Shown here one piece after another: positions 41,374 to 53,717 of a DNA stretch of 64,000 nt. The DNA comes from Channallabes apus (Eukaryota > Chordata > Actinopteri > Siluriformes > Clariidae). Positions within the stretch are counted from its first letter, which is position 1. The number at the start of each line of letters is the position of its first letter. The translations under genes were made by a program, and so were the position numbers. The notes beneath the pieces were generated by a model. It saw only the letters and a list, made by a program, of their open reading frames with translations, searched no databases and was not told the DNA's origin. The stretch covers positions 2,229,347 to 2,293,346 of the forward strand of contig CM060107.1 of NCBI GenBank assembly GCA_030522415.1, given 5' to 3'.

Positions 41374-44346
41374 CTATTTATAAAATGCTTGGTTAAATAA
41401 ATAGGTTTTTAGCCTAGACTTAAACACTGAGACTGTGTCTGAGTCCCGAACACTATTTGGAAGACTATTCCATAATTTTGGGGCTTTGTAAGAAAAAGCT
41501 CTGCCCCCAGCTGTAGTTTTCATAATACGCGGTACTGATAAGCAGCCTGCATCCTTTGACCGAAGTAGGCGTGGCGGATCGTAAGACACTAGCAGTTCGC
41601 TCAGATACTGCGGCGCGAGACCATTTAATGCCTTATATGTCAAGAGTAGTATTTTAAAATCAATGCAAAATTTCACAGGGAGCCAATGCAGTGAAGATAG
41701 GATAGGGGTGATGTGCTCATATCTTCTGGTTCTAGTGAGGACTCTCGCTGCTGCATTCTGGACTAGCTGAAGCTTGTTTATGCACCTAACTGAACAACCA
41801 GACAGTAAGGCATTACAATAGTCCAACCTAGAAGTGATAAAAGCATGAACTAGTTTTTCTGCATCATTTAGCGACAATATATTTCTTATTTTGGCGATAT
41901 TTCTAAGGTGAAAGAATGCTATCCTGGTGATATTATCTACATGAGCTTCAAATGAAAGGCTGGAATCTATAATCACGCCGAGGTCTTTTACTGTTGCATT
42001 TGACGGAACAGAAAGGCCATCTAAAGTTACGGTGTGATCTAAGATTTTACTTCTAGCTGTATGCGGTCCTATGACTAGAACTTCTGTCTTATCCGGATTA
42101 AGCAGAAGGAAGTTAATTAGCATCCAATTTCTTATGTCCTGAACACATTGCTCAACTTTAGTAAGATGGTTTTTCTCATCAGGTTTTGTTGAGACGTATA
42201 GCTGTGTGTCGTCAGCATAACAATGAAAACTAATACCATGCTTACGGATTATGTTGCCCAGAGGAAGCATGTAAAGGGAAAAAAGCAGTGGGCCTAAAAC
42301 TGAACCCTGCGGAACGCCAAACTCCACTAGAGAACATGCAGAATAATCACCATTTAAGTCTACATACTGATAACGATCGGTCAAATAGGATCTGAGCCAG
42401 GAGAGGGTTGTACCCTTAATTCCTACTAAATTTTCTAATCTGTGAAGAAGAATAGCATGATCAATAGTGTCAAAAGCTGCACTGAGGTCGAGTAATACAA
42501 GCATAGTTATACAACCCTGATCAGAGGCCAATAGGAGGTCATTTACTACTTTAACGAGTGCTGTTTCTGTGCTGTGATGAGGCCTAAATCCTGACTGATA
42601 CAGTTCATGTATGCCATTTCTATGTAGATATGAGCATAGCTGCTCCGCTACTATCTTTTCCAGAATCTTAGAGATAAAGGGGAGGTTTGACATTGGCCTG
42701 TAATTGGACAGCTGACAGGGGTCGAGGTCAGGTTTCTTAATTATTGGTTTAATAACTGCTACTTTAAAAGATTTTGGAACATAACCAATGCTGAGTGAGG
42801 AATTAATTATTCTCAACATCGGTTCTGTTATTACTGGTACTATCTGTTTAAGAAAATGTGTCGGTATAGGATCTAATATACAGGTTGATGAATTTGCAGA
42901 AGAGATGAGTGAAATTAGTTCATTCTCTTCAAGAGGAGTAAAGTATTCTAGGTTTGAATCTGACATGGCTAGGTTAACATCAGTATCAATTACATTGTTT
43001 GGTTTCAAAGCCTCAATTTTATGCCTGATATTTACAATTTTATTATTAAAAAAGTTCATGAAGTCCTCACTATTGCATGATGTTGTTGTGGAGATTTCTG
43101 TAGTGGTCTTATTTCTGGTTAATTTGGCTACGGTATTAAATAAAAATCTAGGATTATTTTTATTTTCTTCTATAAGAGTGGAGAGATACGTTGATCTAGC
43201 TACACTAAGAGCTTTCCTATAGTTCAGGATGCTCTCTTTCCATGCTATTTGAAATACCAACAATTTAGTTTGACGCCATTTACGCTCTAATTTCCGAGCA
43301 GTCTGTTTTAAAGTGCGCGTGTGATCGTTATACCAGGGAGCGAGTTTCTTATCTCTAATAATTTTTCTTTTAGCTGGAGCTACATTATCTAAGGTACAAC
43401 GAAGTGTCGACTCTAAATATTCAGTCGCCTGATCAAGTTCTGTGGGGTCAGACGGTGGCCTAATCGAAGTTGGTAACTCTGGGAGATTACTGATAAAACT
43501 CTGTGTGGTAGTCGATGTGAATGTACGTTTAATACGGTAGCGCGGTGCTGTGTGTACATTATCACTGTGACACACTTGAATGGAGACAAGATAGTGATCT
43601 GAGATAATTTCAGACAGTGGAATTGTGAATACATTTCTTATAATTAATCCGAAGAATATTACTAAATCTAAAGTGTGACCTGCTTTATGAGTGGGTCCTA
43701 CTACACACTGATTTACACCTACGGAGTCCAGTATGGATATAAATGCTGTTCTCAGAGGGTCTTCTGGATTCTCAAAATGAATGTTAAAATCTCCAGCAAT
43801 TAACACTTTGTCTACAGAAATGACCAGGTCTGAGATAAAATCTGCAAATTCACTAAGAAATTCAGAATACGGCCCTGGAGGTCTGTAAATTATAATTAGT
43901 GGAATCGACTGAGCTGATTTAATATACTTAAATACACTTATGTTACTATAGAGAATTTCAAATGAGTTAAATTTGTGTCGGTGTTTTTGTACGATAGACA
44001 GATTATCATTATGAATAACTGCGACGCCTCCTCCTCTACCAGTTAACCGAGGCTGGTGTATGTAGCTGTATCCAGGAGGACTAGCTTCATTTAGAGCTAC
44101 ATACTCGTCCTGTTTAACCCATGTTTCAGTTAAACAGAGTATATCAAACGCCTGATCTGTGATAATTTCATTAACAATAACTGCTTTAGATGCGAGAGAT
44201 CTAATATTTAACAATCCTAGCTTCAGATCAGAGGTGCCGGCTGCGCATTCAGTATGATCGGAGTTTGTGGACTTTATGTTAATTAGATTATTGAAACAGA
44301 CTTTCTGGGTCTTTCTACATTTTTGCTTAGATCGGGGAACAGACAC
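41374..44346 (-). CDS. L2 LINE ORF2: endonuclease and reverse transcriptase (990 aa)
   Basis: A complete open frame. The N-terminal endonuclease has [13 protein letters not shown] (N), LCLTETW (E), [31 protein letters not shown] (D and N) and SDHYLVSI (D-H); all key residues of the apurinic-type endonuclease are visible. RT follows with [68 protein letters not shown] and [13 protein letters not shown] (Y-A-D-D). The C-terminal conserved region follows. It would nick the target and copy the RNA from its 3' tail. The 96-bp gap after ORF1 suggests reinitiation or a separate start; the mechanism is unknown. Confidence 0.92.
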   Translation of the reverse strand: MSVPRSKQKCRKTQKVCFNNLINIKSTNSDHTECAAGTSDLKLGLLNIRSLASKAVIVNEIITDQAFDILCLTETWVKQDEYVALNEASPPGYSYIHQPRLTGRGGGVAVIHNDNLSIVQKHRHKFNSFEILYSNISVFKYIKSAQSIPLIIIYRPPGPYSEFLSEFADFISDLVISVDKVLIAGDFNIHFENPEDPLRTAFISILDSVGVNQCVVGPTHKAGHTLDLVIFFGLIIRNVFTIPLSEIISDHYLVSIQVCHSDNVHTAPRYRIKRTFTSTTTQSFISNLPELPTSIRPPSDPTELDQATEYLESTLRCTLDNVAPAKRKIIRDKKLAPWYNDHTRTLKQTARKLERKWRQTKLLVFQIAWKESILNYRKALSVARSTYLSTLIEENKNNPRFLFNTVAKLTRNKTTTEISTTTSCNSEDFMNFFNNKIVNIRHKIEALKPNNVIDTDVNLAMSDSNLEYFTPLEENELISLISSANSSTCILDPIPTHFLKQIVPVITEPMLRIINSSLSIGYVPKSFKVAVIKPIIKKPDLDPCQLSNYRPMSNLPFISKILEKIVAEQLCSYLHRNGIHELYQSGFRPHHSTETALVKVVNDLLLASDQGCITMLVLLDLSAAFDTIDHAILLHRLENLVGIKGTTLSWLRSYLTDRYQYVDLNGDYSACSLVEFGVPQGSVLGPLLFSLYMLPLGNIIRKHGISFHCYADDTQLYVSTKPDEKNHLTKVEQCVQDIRNWMLINFLLLNPDKTEVLVIGPHTARSKILDHTVTLDGLSVPSNATVKDLGVIIDSSLSFEAHVDNITRIAFFHLRNIAKIRNILSLNDAEKLVHAFITSRLDYCNALLSGCSVRCINKLQLVQNAAARVLTRTRRYEHITPILSSLHWLPVKFCIDFKILLLTYKALNGLAPQYLSELLVSYDPPRLLRSKDAGCLSVPRIMKTTAGGRAFSYKAPKLWNSLPNSVRDSDTVSVFKSRLKTYLFNQAFYK

Positions 44347-44442
44347 AGTCTCAATATGGTGAACCCTGAGTGACGACTCTATGCAGCTAGCAGACGGTTG
44401 GTTTAGCCTGTCTGTCTGCTCCCTGGCCTGGGCTCTGGATTG

Positions 44443-45348
44443 TCACCGATTAACTAGACCTCTACTGAGACTATGAGCTATACTACAGGAAATGAGAGCA
44501 GCACCTTCCCGAGTGGGATGGACACCGTCCCGCCCTAACAGGCCAGCTTTGCCCTCAAAGGTCTTCCAATTATCTATGTAGCCCACATTATTTTTGGAGC
44601 ACCACCTGGACATCCAGCGGTTCAGCGACCATAACCTGCTGTAAGCTATGTCGCCACGTCTCATTGGGATGGGACCAGAGCATACTACTTCATCGGACAT
44701 CGCCTTCGCTAATTTAAACACCTCTGTAAAGTTACTCTTACTAACCTCTGACTGACGAAGGCGTATATCATTAGCTCCAGCATGTACCACTATCTTAGAG
44801 AACCTGTGCTGTCCTAGAGCCCTAAGATTACCTGCTATGTCCGGTGCTCTGGCTCCCGGGATACACCTAACCACTGCCGCTGGCGCCCCTAAAGGTCTAG
44901 CTAATGTCACGTGCCTCAGTATAGAGTCTCCTATAACCAGAGCTCTTTCAGGTTTCTCAGCGGGTGCAGCACTGAGGAGAGCAAACCTGTTGGACACGTG
45001 AGGCGCAGAGGAGGTGTGCTCCGGTGGGCTAGCCTTAGCGTTAGCTTTGGCTGAACGAGTATGCCGCCGAGTCGTCACCCACTCGCCCCGCTGTGAGGGC
45101 TCTAATGCCGGAGTCGGGGGCTGATTATCTCCGCCTGCGGCACCCAGACTGTCCGCTACGGGAATAACGCTGCTCTCACACTGTCTAACACTCTCTAAAG
45201 TCTGGATGCGCTCCTCTAACGCTGATATCTTCTCCGTCAGAGTGCTCACTAACACACACCTATCACAAATAAAATTATCACTAATGACGGAGGAAGAATG
45301 TCTAAACATCCTGCACTCTACACACTGAACGAGCTGAACGGTAGACAT
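44443..45348 (-). CDS. L2 LINE ORF1: zinc motif, coiled coil and SGNH esterase (301 aa)
   Basis: It begins MSTVQLVQCVECRMFRHSSS and continues to a second CDRC pair, a C-x2-C / C-x2-C zinc motif. A short coiled coil follows (LTEKISALEERIQTLES). The C-terminal half is an SGNH/GDSL hydrolase: ALVIGDSILRHV with the catalytic serine, VVHAGANDIRL with the G-x-N-D block and GRDGVHPTREG with the D-x-x-H pair. ORF1 proteins of fish and CR1/L2-type LINEs bind nucleic acid, and their esterase domain has been proposed to act on lipids or membranes; the exact role is unsettled. No stop interrupts the frame. Confidence 0.9.
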   Translation of the reverse strand: MSTVQLVQCVECRMFRHSSSVISDNFICDRCVLVSTLTEKISALEERIQTLESVRQCESSVIPVADSLGAAGGDNQPPTPALEPSQRGEWVTTRRHTRSAKANAKASPPEHTSSAPHVSNRFALLSAAPAEKPERALVIGDSILRHVTLARPLGAPAAVVRCIPGARAPDIAGNLRALGQHRFSKIVVHAGANDIRLRQSEVSKSNFTEVFKLAKAMSDEVVCSGPIPMRRGDIAYSRLWSLNRWMSRWCSKNNVGYIDNWKTFEGKAGLLGRDGVHPTREGAALISCSIAHSLSRGLVNR

Positions 45349-45450
45349 TATAACGTACCTCTGTGTCGGAGTTTTAGTTGTTTAGTTGAGGAAACTCGCG
45401 CGTTGCGAAACTTTCGCGGCAACAATACGAAAACGAAATACGAAATACAT

Positions 45451-46228
45451 TGTGCCAAAACTGTGTGAGGTATGGTTATAGCTGTTTAAACAACAAAAAA
45501 TAACCCACACAAAATTCACACTGGTATAACCAGAAAATTAACCATAATAATTACGCATTTGTCCTGAAAAAAAAATTTCTTTATTAGTTTATAATATGTC
45601 TTGCTTCATTGATAAATCTAATTTTTCTGTTAAACTGTTAAATTTTAACATTTTATACATTCCATGTCCTTAGTTACTTTGTACTGTATATTTACAAAAT
45701 CTCTCGCCTTATCTCTCTCTGGCTCTCTCTCTCTCTCGTTATATCTATTGTGACAGAAATAAACATTTCTTCTTACAAAGTTTGGAAAGGTTTATTTCCA
45801 TAATTTTCTTCTACCTAAAGACTCTTCACATAATCATGTGTGTGTGTGTGTGTGTGTAAGGAATATTTAATTATTATAATTATTTAGCTGTAAATCATGC
45901 AATTAGTCCGGACACTGTTGGGGCTCAATCCACCTTCTGATCAGCAGTTCATCCGTTTAACCATCAGCACGATTAAACATTTTAAAAGTAAAACATTTAA
46001 AAAGGTTACACATAATATGTTGTTGTTATGTATCTGACTATTATTCTAGATTTAGTTATATTAAATTGTTCTGTTAAAACTGTCATGTTGTTATATAAAT
46101 GGTCATGTTTGTGTGAATGTTAACATTTCTGCTGGTGTTCGTTATTTTAGTAGAAAGTGAGAAATTGTAGCTAATAGTTGTTATTTATTTAATAATATCC
46201 CTGAGTGAGATGCCTCCGTGGTGGTGTA
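45451..46228. other. No gene seen; GT microsatellite and CT-rich run
   Basis: AT-rich sequence. A CT-rich run lies at 45711-45738 and a (GT)n run at 45838-45858. No coding potential is visible. Confidence 0.5.
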
Positions 46229-48024
46229 CACTGTAACAAATAGCTTTATTTTTTACAGCAAAATTATACAGAAACTTACCGTTTTGCCATTTTATAATTT
46301 AGAAGAAGATTTAATTATTGTCACATGTACTTTTTACAGCACAGCGAAATTTCTTCTTCGCATATCCCAATTAGGAAACTGGGGTCAGAGCGCAGGGTCA
46401 GCCAGCTTACAGCGCCCCTGGAGCAGATAGGGTTAAGGGCCTTGCTCAAGGGCTCAACAGTGGCAACTTGCCGATGCTGGGGTTCGAACCCCCGACCTTC
46501 CGATCAGTAACCCAGAAACCCACAGCCTTAACCGATTGAGCCACCACTGCCCTCAACTTTATTGCTGTAATTTGCAATGCATTATGGGTTGTACAGGGTT
46601 TTACAAGTGTTACACTGTTAGCTGTAATTAATTTACAGGTAGGAGGTGCTTTCACTGTATCTTAAATATTTTTACAAGAATTTACTGTGCTGTTGCATTA
46701 TGGTATTGCGCGGGCTGATATGGTTTGAAATCTGGTGGACTGAAGCACAGCGACAACAGCTGAAGAAGTTCAATTAAATTCACTTCCATAAGAATTAATT
46801 ATTTCTTTTAATGTAAAGTAATTCATATATATGGGGAATATAACGTTATATAAGTTTTATCAGGATATTCCCTCTAAACGTTATGTTTAGCTACAGTATT
46901 TTGTAATGGGATGTTTAGTTAACTTTATTTATCTTTTGCTTCAGGCGAGGAGGAGGAATACGATGCATGCCATTTCAGAAAGCAGCCTGAACTAAAACGT
47001 AAATTGTTATAGCCATGTTAATGTTGATATATGCTGCAGTTTGTTAGCTTTATTTGCCTTTATTTTCTGGAGAGCATTTGTAGTTTGGCAGGAACAGCAT
47101 TGCTATGGAAGTGTGTGTGAGACAAAATCGTTGGATGAGTTTCTCTGAAACCTGGAGTATATTGTGTAAAGGAATATGTCGTTAATTTTTTTTTTTTTAT
47201 TAATTGTTTTGTCAGGCAAGCTGAAACATAACGGAGCTAAAAGGTAAAAACATAATGTCATGCCGGTGTTGATGAATGCTGCTTTTTGTTACCGATTTAT
47301 TCACCTACTGTAGCTCTCGATAGAGTATTTTTGAAATAATTGCATATAAACAGACACAACAGACTGAAATGCTGACCATTTTTATTTTTAGGCAAACAGT
47401 CCCTTTAACTTTTATTTAACTATTGCTTTATGCTTTAATCTTGAGTTGTTTGTAGTTGTTTTGTAACAGCTGATTTTTTACAAGTTTTTCTGTAGTTGAT
47501 AAAGTTAAATGATGTTACCAGTGACGGTGCTGAAGTGTTGTCAGATGTCAGCGTTAATAAACAGTTTACTTACAACAGCTTCGAATTTGAGTGATTATTT
47601 TTCAAAATCTTTGTTTTAATGCATTTACATCAGTATAATAGTAAAGTACAGTTAGAGTTCACAGCACAGTATAGTTCACAGTTAAAATAGTTATTTACAG
47701 GAATTTCATAGTAAAAATGTTACAGCTACATCTTGGCTTTTGTTGAATTCACAGGATTTTATTGGCAACTTTTGTTGCCAGGTAAGTACTGTAATTTTGC
47801 GTAATTACAAAAAAACTGTAATGCCTTTTTACAAGTTTAATTTTATAATCCTGTAAAACAAATTATAAAATACTGTATTCTGCAAACATCAATTTATTGT
47901 AAATTGCTAAGCAGTATTATACTGTAATCCATTTTACAGCAATTAACGGGTATTTTACAGGATTTTATTGGCAACTTTTTTGCCAGTAAATTATTGTAAA
48001 TTCTACAGTATGTTCTTTACAGTG
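46229..48024. mobile_element. TIR element, likely non-autonomous DNA transposon
   Basis: The left end CACTGTAACAAATAGC and the right end GTTCTTTACAGTG are inverted, with TA on each side (46227-46228 and 48025-48026). Many internal 'ttttacag' and 'ctgtaa' copies near both ends suggest subterminal repeats. There is no transposase ORF. It is interrupted by a SINE at about 46318-46557. The superfamily is uncertain because the TIR resembles several families. Confidence 0.5.
46318..46557 (-). mobile_element. tRNA-derived SINE inside the TIR element
   Basis: The minus strand begins GGGCAGTGGTGGCTCAATCG (box A), then GGGGGTTCGAACCCC (box B), followed by 'ccttgagcaaggcccttaac' and an end 'aatttcgctgtgctg' with a 'tgacaataa' tail. 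It shares the 'agggccttgctcaaggg' block with the SINE at 56967-57158. Confidence 0.75.
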
Positions 48025-48226
48025 TAGGCTTCAACTTTGTATGGTTTGTAAGTGGCTTTCTCAATGACACTAAGAATCCATTCCATTCACTTACAGAAAA
48101 TCTATGAATATAGTCTCTTGGGCTACATAACTGCATCTTTTCTTGGTTTCCTGAATACCGCAGTGGAGTTTATTGATGATTTAGTGGCCCATGTTACAGT
48201 AAATACCACCATCTAGTGGAGTGCAC

Positions 48227-48229
<3 letters not shown>

Positions 48230-48282
<53 letters not shown>
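48230..48282. repeat. (ATA)n microsatellite
   Basis: Uninterrupted trinucleotide run. Confidence 0.9.
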
Positions 48283-48317
48283 GCATTAATCATAAAACTA
48301 AGTATATTAACTTTTCA

Positions 48318-48690
48318 TTCATTCATTCATTCATCTTCTATACCGCTTTATCCTGTATTTAGGGTCACGGGGACCTGGAGCCTATCCCAGGAGATTCTGG
48401 GCACGAGGTAGGGTACACCCTGGACAGTGTGCCAATCCATCGCAGAGCACGCACACACACACTCATTCACACACTATGGTCAATTTGGAAACACCAATTA
48501 GCCTAATCTGCATGTCTGGACTGTGGGAGGAAACCGGAGTACCCGTAGGAAACCCACCAAGCACGGGGAGAACATGCAAACTCCATGCACACAGAGACGG
48601 GAATCGAGCCTGTCCAGGAATCGGACCCCGGAACCTGGAGGTGCAAGGCAACAGTGCTAACCACTGCACCACCGTGCCACCATATATTAA
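48318..48690 (-). mobile_element. tRNA-derived SINE, same family as 38741-39094
   Basis: On the minus strand it reads from GGTGGCACGGTGGTGCAGTG through the body shared with the plus-strand copy to 'ggataaagcggtatagaag' and a 'atgaatg' repeat tail. The tail is preserved better here and ends in tandem 'gaat' units. Confidence 0.8.
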
Positions 48691-48718
48691 CTAATCAATG
48701 TAAAAGTAAGTGTCATCT

Positions 48719-48719
<1 letters not shown>

Positions 48720-48804
<85 letters not shown>

Positions 48805-48831
48805 ATTTAAATAATAATAATAATGATGATG

Positions 48832-48879
<48 letters not shown>
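48720..48879. repeat. Poly-A, (AT)n and (ATA)n compound run
   Basis: A run of A residues, then AT dinucleotides to about 48800, then ATA trinucleotides. Confidence 0.9.
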
Positions 48880-49009
48880 TTAAGCAGATTAGCAGGTGTA
48901 TAGAACTCTATAAAGGCAGCAGTTCTGGCAGTTTGCTGATCTGGAGCTTTCATGTGTGTGTTAACACAATTCTGAGAGGGAAAGACAGAGAAAAAGAAGA
49001 AGAAGAGGA

Positions 49010-50335
49010 AGTCAAAGTTAGGTATCTACTCCTTTACCTAAGGCAAATCTATTCACAAAAGTACTTGGCTAAATAAATAGGTTTTCAGGTGTTGTAGGTG
49101 GCTATAGGTTGTGATCTTAATAGCAGCCACATGATTGTTGAGCTGATAACAGTCAGTTTATTTTTAGCTTCCTAAACAATTTTAAGTTAATATAGTTTGG
49201 AAATGCATGGATATATAATTTATTTGCATGATTATATTGTTGTATTGGAAATGTGGATGGATTCATTTCTGGGAGATTTTGAATAGACTCTTCTACATCT
49301 AGGTGGATAATAGGAAACTATTGCAGAGAAAACCATCTTCAAGTAACTGTTTTGCAAAAAACGCTCCAAGCCTAAAATGTAATGCAACATGAGTGTGACA
49401 TTCTGGCTAAGCACTTTGATTCTGTGTGGAATTATGTGAGCCGCACTTCGTTGTCTGAGGAAGAAATTACATCAAGTCAAACTGCAGAGTACCTCAGAGG
49501 TTTGGAGAAGTTACAATTAGATTCATTTATGTGAAATAAGCCAAGGCTTCTGGTCATGACCGCATTCCTCCTTGTGTGCTAAAGACTTTTCACAAAAAAT
49601 TGGCACCAGAGTAATGTGATATCTTCAATATCTGCATCCAACAGCACATTTCTCCAAAACAATGGAAGGAGGCTATAGTTAAAGCTCTTCCCAGAAAAAC
49701 CAAAGGCTAGTTTTCAAAGCCAGATCTCACTACTGAGTTGTATTGGAAAGGTGTTTGAAAGAATCCTCAGAGATGCCATTCTGGTAGATACAGTTACTAA
49801 GATCAAACCATTGCATGGGATTTCTTTGTTAGGAATAGATCAACTGACACTGCCTTGATTCACATTCTGCAGCACTGGCATGAATCACTTAACAGTGCCC
49901 CCAAAATGGATATACAGTGGAACCTTACCAGTGGAAAATGTAAGCATAATTCATTCCTGAAGTGGGTTCGTATTTTAAAATACTCATAAATCAATAATAA
50001 TCAATTCCCCCATAGGAAAAAGCTCTGCCCCTGCCATTGTTTTCATAATACATGGTACTGACAAGCACCCTGCAACCTAGGAATCTATAATCACACCCAT
50101 GTCTTTTACTGTTGTACATGATGAAACAGAAGGGCCATCAAGAGTTGATGAGTGATCAGAAAGCTTATTTCTAGCTGCATTTGGTTCTAGTACCAGAACA
50201 TTTTGTCAGGATTAAGCAGAAAGTTAATTAGCATCCAGTGTCTAATGTATTTCACACATTCCTCAACTTTATTAAGTTGTTTTTTCTCATCTAGAGAGGA
50301 AATATCAATGGGCCTAAAACTGAACCCTGTGGAAC
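49010..50335. mobile_element. Mosaic of old LINE fragments
   Basis: 49010-49090 (minus) matches the ORF2/3' UTR boundary of L2 ('aggcaaatctatt', 'ggctaaataaataggttt'). About 49540-49920 (plus) encodes a different LINE RT with ASGHDRIPP, QQHISPKQWKEAIVKALP and TDTALIHILQHWHESL-like blocks and stops. 50020-50335 (minus) is decayed L2 ORF2 with 'gaaccctgtggaac'. None is functional. 49091-49539 holds nothing recognisable. Confidence 0.6.
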
Positions 50336-50337
50336 TT

Positions 50338-50400
50338 CAGTTTACATTTACATTTAGGCATTTGGCAGACGTTCTTATCCAGAGCGACTTACAAAACATA
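50338..50400. mobile_element. SINE tail fragment
   Basis: 'ggcagacgttcttatccagagcgacttac' type block, the tail end of the SINE family seen at 56967-57158, without the tRNA head. Confidence 0.6.
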
Positions 50401-51400
50401 TTTAAAATTTTACATCACTGGTTAGATACTTACACTGGGTTAACTAGGTTAATAACTAAGTACCATTAGACAAACACAACTGGGAATTTATTTATTTAAT
50501 TTTTTTTTTGGGGGGGGGCATTAAATAATTTACTTTTTAATGAAAGAAAAGAAATGTATTAGGGGGGGAAATGAAACAAAGGAATGGATAATAGAAGAAA
50601 AGAACTGCTGCAGCTAAAAATTCTTAATAAGGTCTTAATGTGAAAAAAATAGTAAGGTGCACCTTAGAAAAAAAATGTCTCCTTAAAATGTATTTCCTCG
50701 AAATACAGGGAAGGTCTTACTTGTGAACCTTGAAATCAAATTGAAACCTGAAAACTTGTTCGCAGTTCTTGTCCATCAAAGACATCAGTGCCATCCATCT
50801 TGAGTGTCACTGTGTCCACAACCTCACTGTTGAGCTGGATATAAGCATCCACCATTTCACATACCACAAGCACCGTCTTCACTGTGTTGAAACTCTCCAC
50901 ACTATTTTAAAAAAATTACGGGTTTGAACAATAAGAAATCCCAGTCTGTAATGGCTGCGCATGCGCAGAGGAGAGCACACTAAACTTTCTCTCCTCTCTG
51001 CCATGCAGCAAAAACAAAATATCTACTTCTCCCTCAGCATCAGCATCAGATCGCTCAAGGCTGCCCCTAGTGGTTACCAACGGTCACAGACAGATGCTGA
51101 ATCAAATTAAATGAGAAGTAATAAACAAAAAAAAACCGATAGACAATTAAAATAGAAAGCCTAATACAGAAAATTAAGAATATAGCTTAACAACATTAAG
51201 AATATAGATCAATATAGGATAAAAACAAAACTAAGAAAATATTAACAGAATTTTAAAAGAATGTTATTATAAAAAGAAACATATCATCTAACTACTATAA
51301 ACTTAAAGCTAGTGTAAATACAGTGTGATTTTAATTTGAATTTAAAAGTTGCCAGATCCGTAACAGATCAAATTTCAAGTTGTAACAAATTACATTTTTA
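50401..51400. other. No gene seen
   Basis: AT-rich with a T10-G9 run near 50500-50518. No ORF or recognised repeat. Confidence 0.45.
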
Positions 51401-52090
51401 CAGCTTATTCCCGATTACCGAACCATTTGCATCTGGATCTTGGCACTTCCAAAAGAATTTGACCAGATGATAAAAGCGCTCTGCCAGGGTTATGAGGTAT
51501 TAAGAGATCTGTTAAATAAGATACAGTAGGGCAAGGCCATGTAGGGCTTCAAAAACAAACATCAATAATTTTAAATTGATTCTAAAATGTCCTGGAGTGG
51601 GAGAGTAGAGAATGGGAGTTATGTGATTGCGTTTATAAGTATTGGTTAAGAGAGATAGGATTGATTAACACCAACATAAAGTGCATTACAGTAATCCAAC
51701 CTGGAACTGATAAAAGCTTGTATCGCTTTTTCAAAGTAGCTACAGTATATGATAGAAAAGGTTTGAGGAAAATCTAAGCCAGAAGAGGGTCATTCCCTTA
51801 TTTTCTACATAGGACTAACATCCATGAAATGTATTAGTCATTTAGGCCTCATTATAGCACAGTGCTGAGTAAGTAGTAAATGACTAACCTACAGGCCTTT
51901 GATCATTGTTGCATCTCTTTGCTTGAGTTATTTAAAGTGCAGCTTTTCACACCATTGATCATACTGTAGTACTCTTCTTCAAAGATTAGAAAATGTAGCA
52001 ATTGAGGGAAAGGGAAAAATCTTGGAGATAAAGATGTGGTTTGATATTGGCCTGTAGTTGGACAGCTGACAGGGTTCAAGGTCAGATTTA
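51400..52090. mobile_element. Old L2-like LINE fragments in mixed orientation
   Basis: 51400-51790 (minus) keeps blocks equivalent to the L2 C-terminus such as 'cattacagtaatccaacctgg'. 51845-51985 (plus) resembles FRPHYST and ISLLEL-like RT sequence. 52010-52090 (minus) resembles 'ggcctgtagttggacagctgacaggg' of the L2 ORF2. The switches of strand indicate rearrangement or several insertions. Confidence 0.55.
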
Positions 52091-52758
52091 TTAAATAATA
52101 CAGTAATAATAATATAAAGAACAAGGATGATGTTTGGGTTTGTTTTTCAGGCACAGAACCTGTGCACTAAGCAGTCATTTGTACTGTTTGCATTGTATAA
52201 GTATTGTCTGAGGACCTCGTGTGACTAAAAATTTACCCCCTCACATCTGAGCTTCATGTGGCACAGTCGCATGGAATAATCAAAGCTTGCAATTTTACAC
52301 AAATTTACCAACTTATCTCCAGGATATACAGTATATATCCCCAAGTGTGTATCTCTTTAAAGTGTGTTGCGATGAAAAGAGGAGGAGTGTGTGTGGGGGG
52401 TGGGGTGCAGACCATGTGTAAGGCAGAGAGAGAATTTATGGATGTTTCGTTAGATGGATTAAAAAGAAAAAAACAAATATAGTTATTGTGCCGTGTGTTT
52501 ACATTTCACCATGGTAAAATCGAATAGCTCAAGCTGTATGTTAGATTTGTCTGTAACACATCAACCTCGCATTATGACGTGAACCTCCTCGCTTAATTAT
52601 GCATTATTTTGGATCAGCTAAGCGTCATTATAGGTCTAGCTGTAGGATATAACCAGCAGAGTGTTTACCACATCCTGCTATACATGTCATCCATCACTTT
52701 CTAATCATTCTTTTTGCTTTCGCTCTTCAGATGGTTTTCAGCTTTCTCCTTTTAAGTC
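52091..52758. other. No gene seen
   Basis: A 74-codon plus-strand ORF at 52258-52482 has no recognised features and a G-rich stretch. Nothing else stands out. Confidence 0.4.
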
Positions 52759-53717
52759 GTGTCAAAAGTATTCACATTCATTACTTGAGTAGAAGTATAG
52801 ATACTAGGGTTCAAAAATACTTCTTTAGAAGTTGAAGTATCAACCCAAGCTTTTTACTTAAGTAAAAGTTTAAAAGTACTGGTTTCAAAACTACTTAAAG
52901 TATAAAAGTAAAAGTACCGTGAGGGGCGAAAAAAGCATTAAGGTCTAGCTTTCTGATCATGCAACGGGGGCGGGGGGGGGCGTTGTGCGCGTTCTGATCA
53001 TGTGACCGGAGGGGTTGTGCGTTCTGATCATAAAAATAGAGTAACGAGGCTATTTTTAAAAAGTAAGGAGTAGAAAGTACAGATAATTGCTTAAAAATGT
53101 AAGGAGTAGAAGTAAAAAGTCGGCTGAAAAATAGTTACTCCAGTAAAGTATAGATGTGGCAAGTGTAATGTTGTTACACTAGATTATTGAAATTACTGTT
53201 CATTAATGGTACAAATGAAGAAGACTTTTATTTTGAAATTTATATCGGGAGAAGTTGAACGGTAATAAATGGTCATGTGATCACAGTAATATTATTATTT
53301 TTGTTTGTTTCCTTAAGTCTGTATAATTAGTTTTTCATGTTATTGTTTTTGTTTTCTCTTTGGAATGAGACTGTTAATTCTGAATATAAAAAGGAAGCAG
53401 TGTTCAATTAAGTCACCTGGTGTGTGTGAGCAAGGGTAGAGCTGATGTAATTTCCGGGCGCCCTCTCTAGTTCGTAATGTCAGTGTGATGAGAGGCACGG
53501 CTAGACTAGACATTTTCCAGTCGCTGGCTGATGGTCTGTTATATTTTGATGCAGCTTGATGCAGAAGCTGAAAATAAACCACGTGACAACCGCATCATAG
53601 TGTGGAATCTTTTCACTTGTCAACAAACACACAACGCAGAAGGAAACCCACTACACAGATACCCAAAATTTCTACTTAAGTAAGGTAACAAAGTATTTGT
53701 ACTTCGTTACTTGACAC
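52759..53717. mobile_element. Non-autonomous TIR repeat with 'tactttactcaagt' ends
   Basis: The left end GTGTCAAAAGTATTCAC and the right end TTCGTTACTTGACAC are imperfect inverted repeats. Both ends are full of 'aagtaaaagta'-like units, a look typical of abundant fish DNA elements. No transposase ORF and no convincing target duplication. Confidence 0.5.

Larger units (their letters stand above)
40355..45450 (-). mobile_element. Full-length L2 LINE (subfamily A), both ORFs open
   Basis: The minus strand reads 5' UTR (to about 45450, upper border uncertain), ORF1 (45348-44443), a 96-bp spacer, ORF2 (44346-41374) and a 1-kb 3' UTR with an AG-rich run, ending in 'cattgttaaaa'-type sequence and repeated 'ttgaa' at 40355. 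A two-ORF layout with an esterase ORF1 is known for zebrafish L2 elements. With both ORFs uninterrupted, this copy may still be able to move, and could supply enzymes to truncated copies nearby. Confidence 0.88.

Noticed and set aside
42788..43222. Plus-strand ORF of 144 codons
   Set aside because: Antisense shadow of the L2 ORF2 on the minus strand.
46446..46555. Possible tRNA gene (box A and box B present)
   Set aside because: The tRNA-like part is fused to a tRNA-unrelated body and tail also found in part at 57 kb, so it is a SINE.
48230..48900. Possible CRISPR-like or satellite array
   Set aside because: The repeats are mono-, di- and trinucleotide microsatellites without spacers; the genome is eukaryotic.
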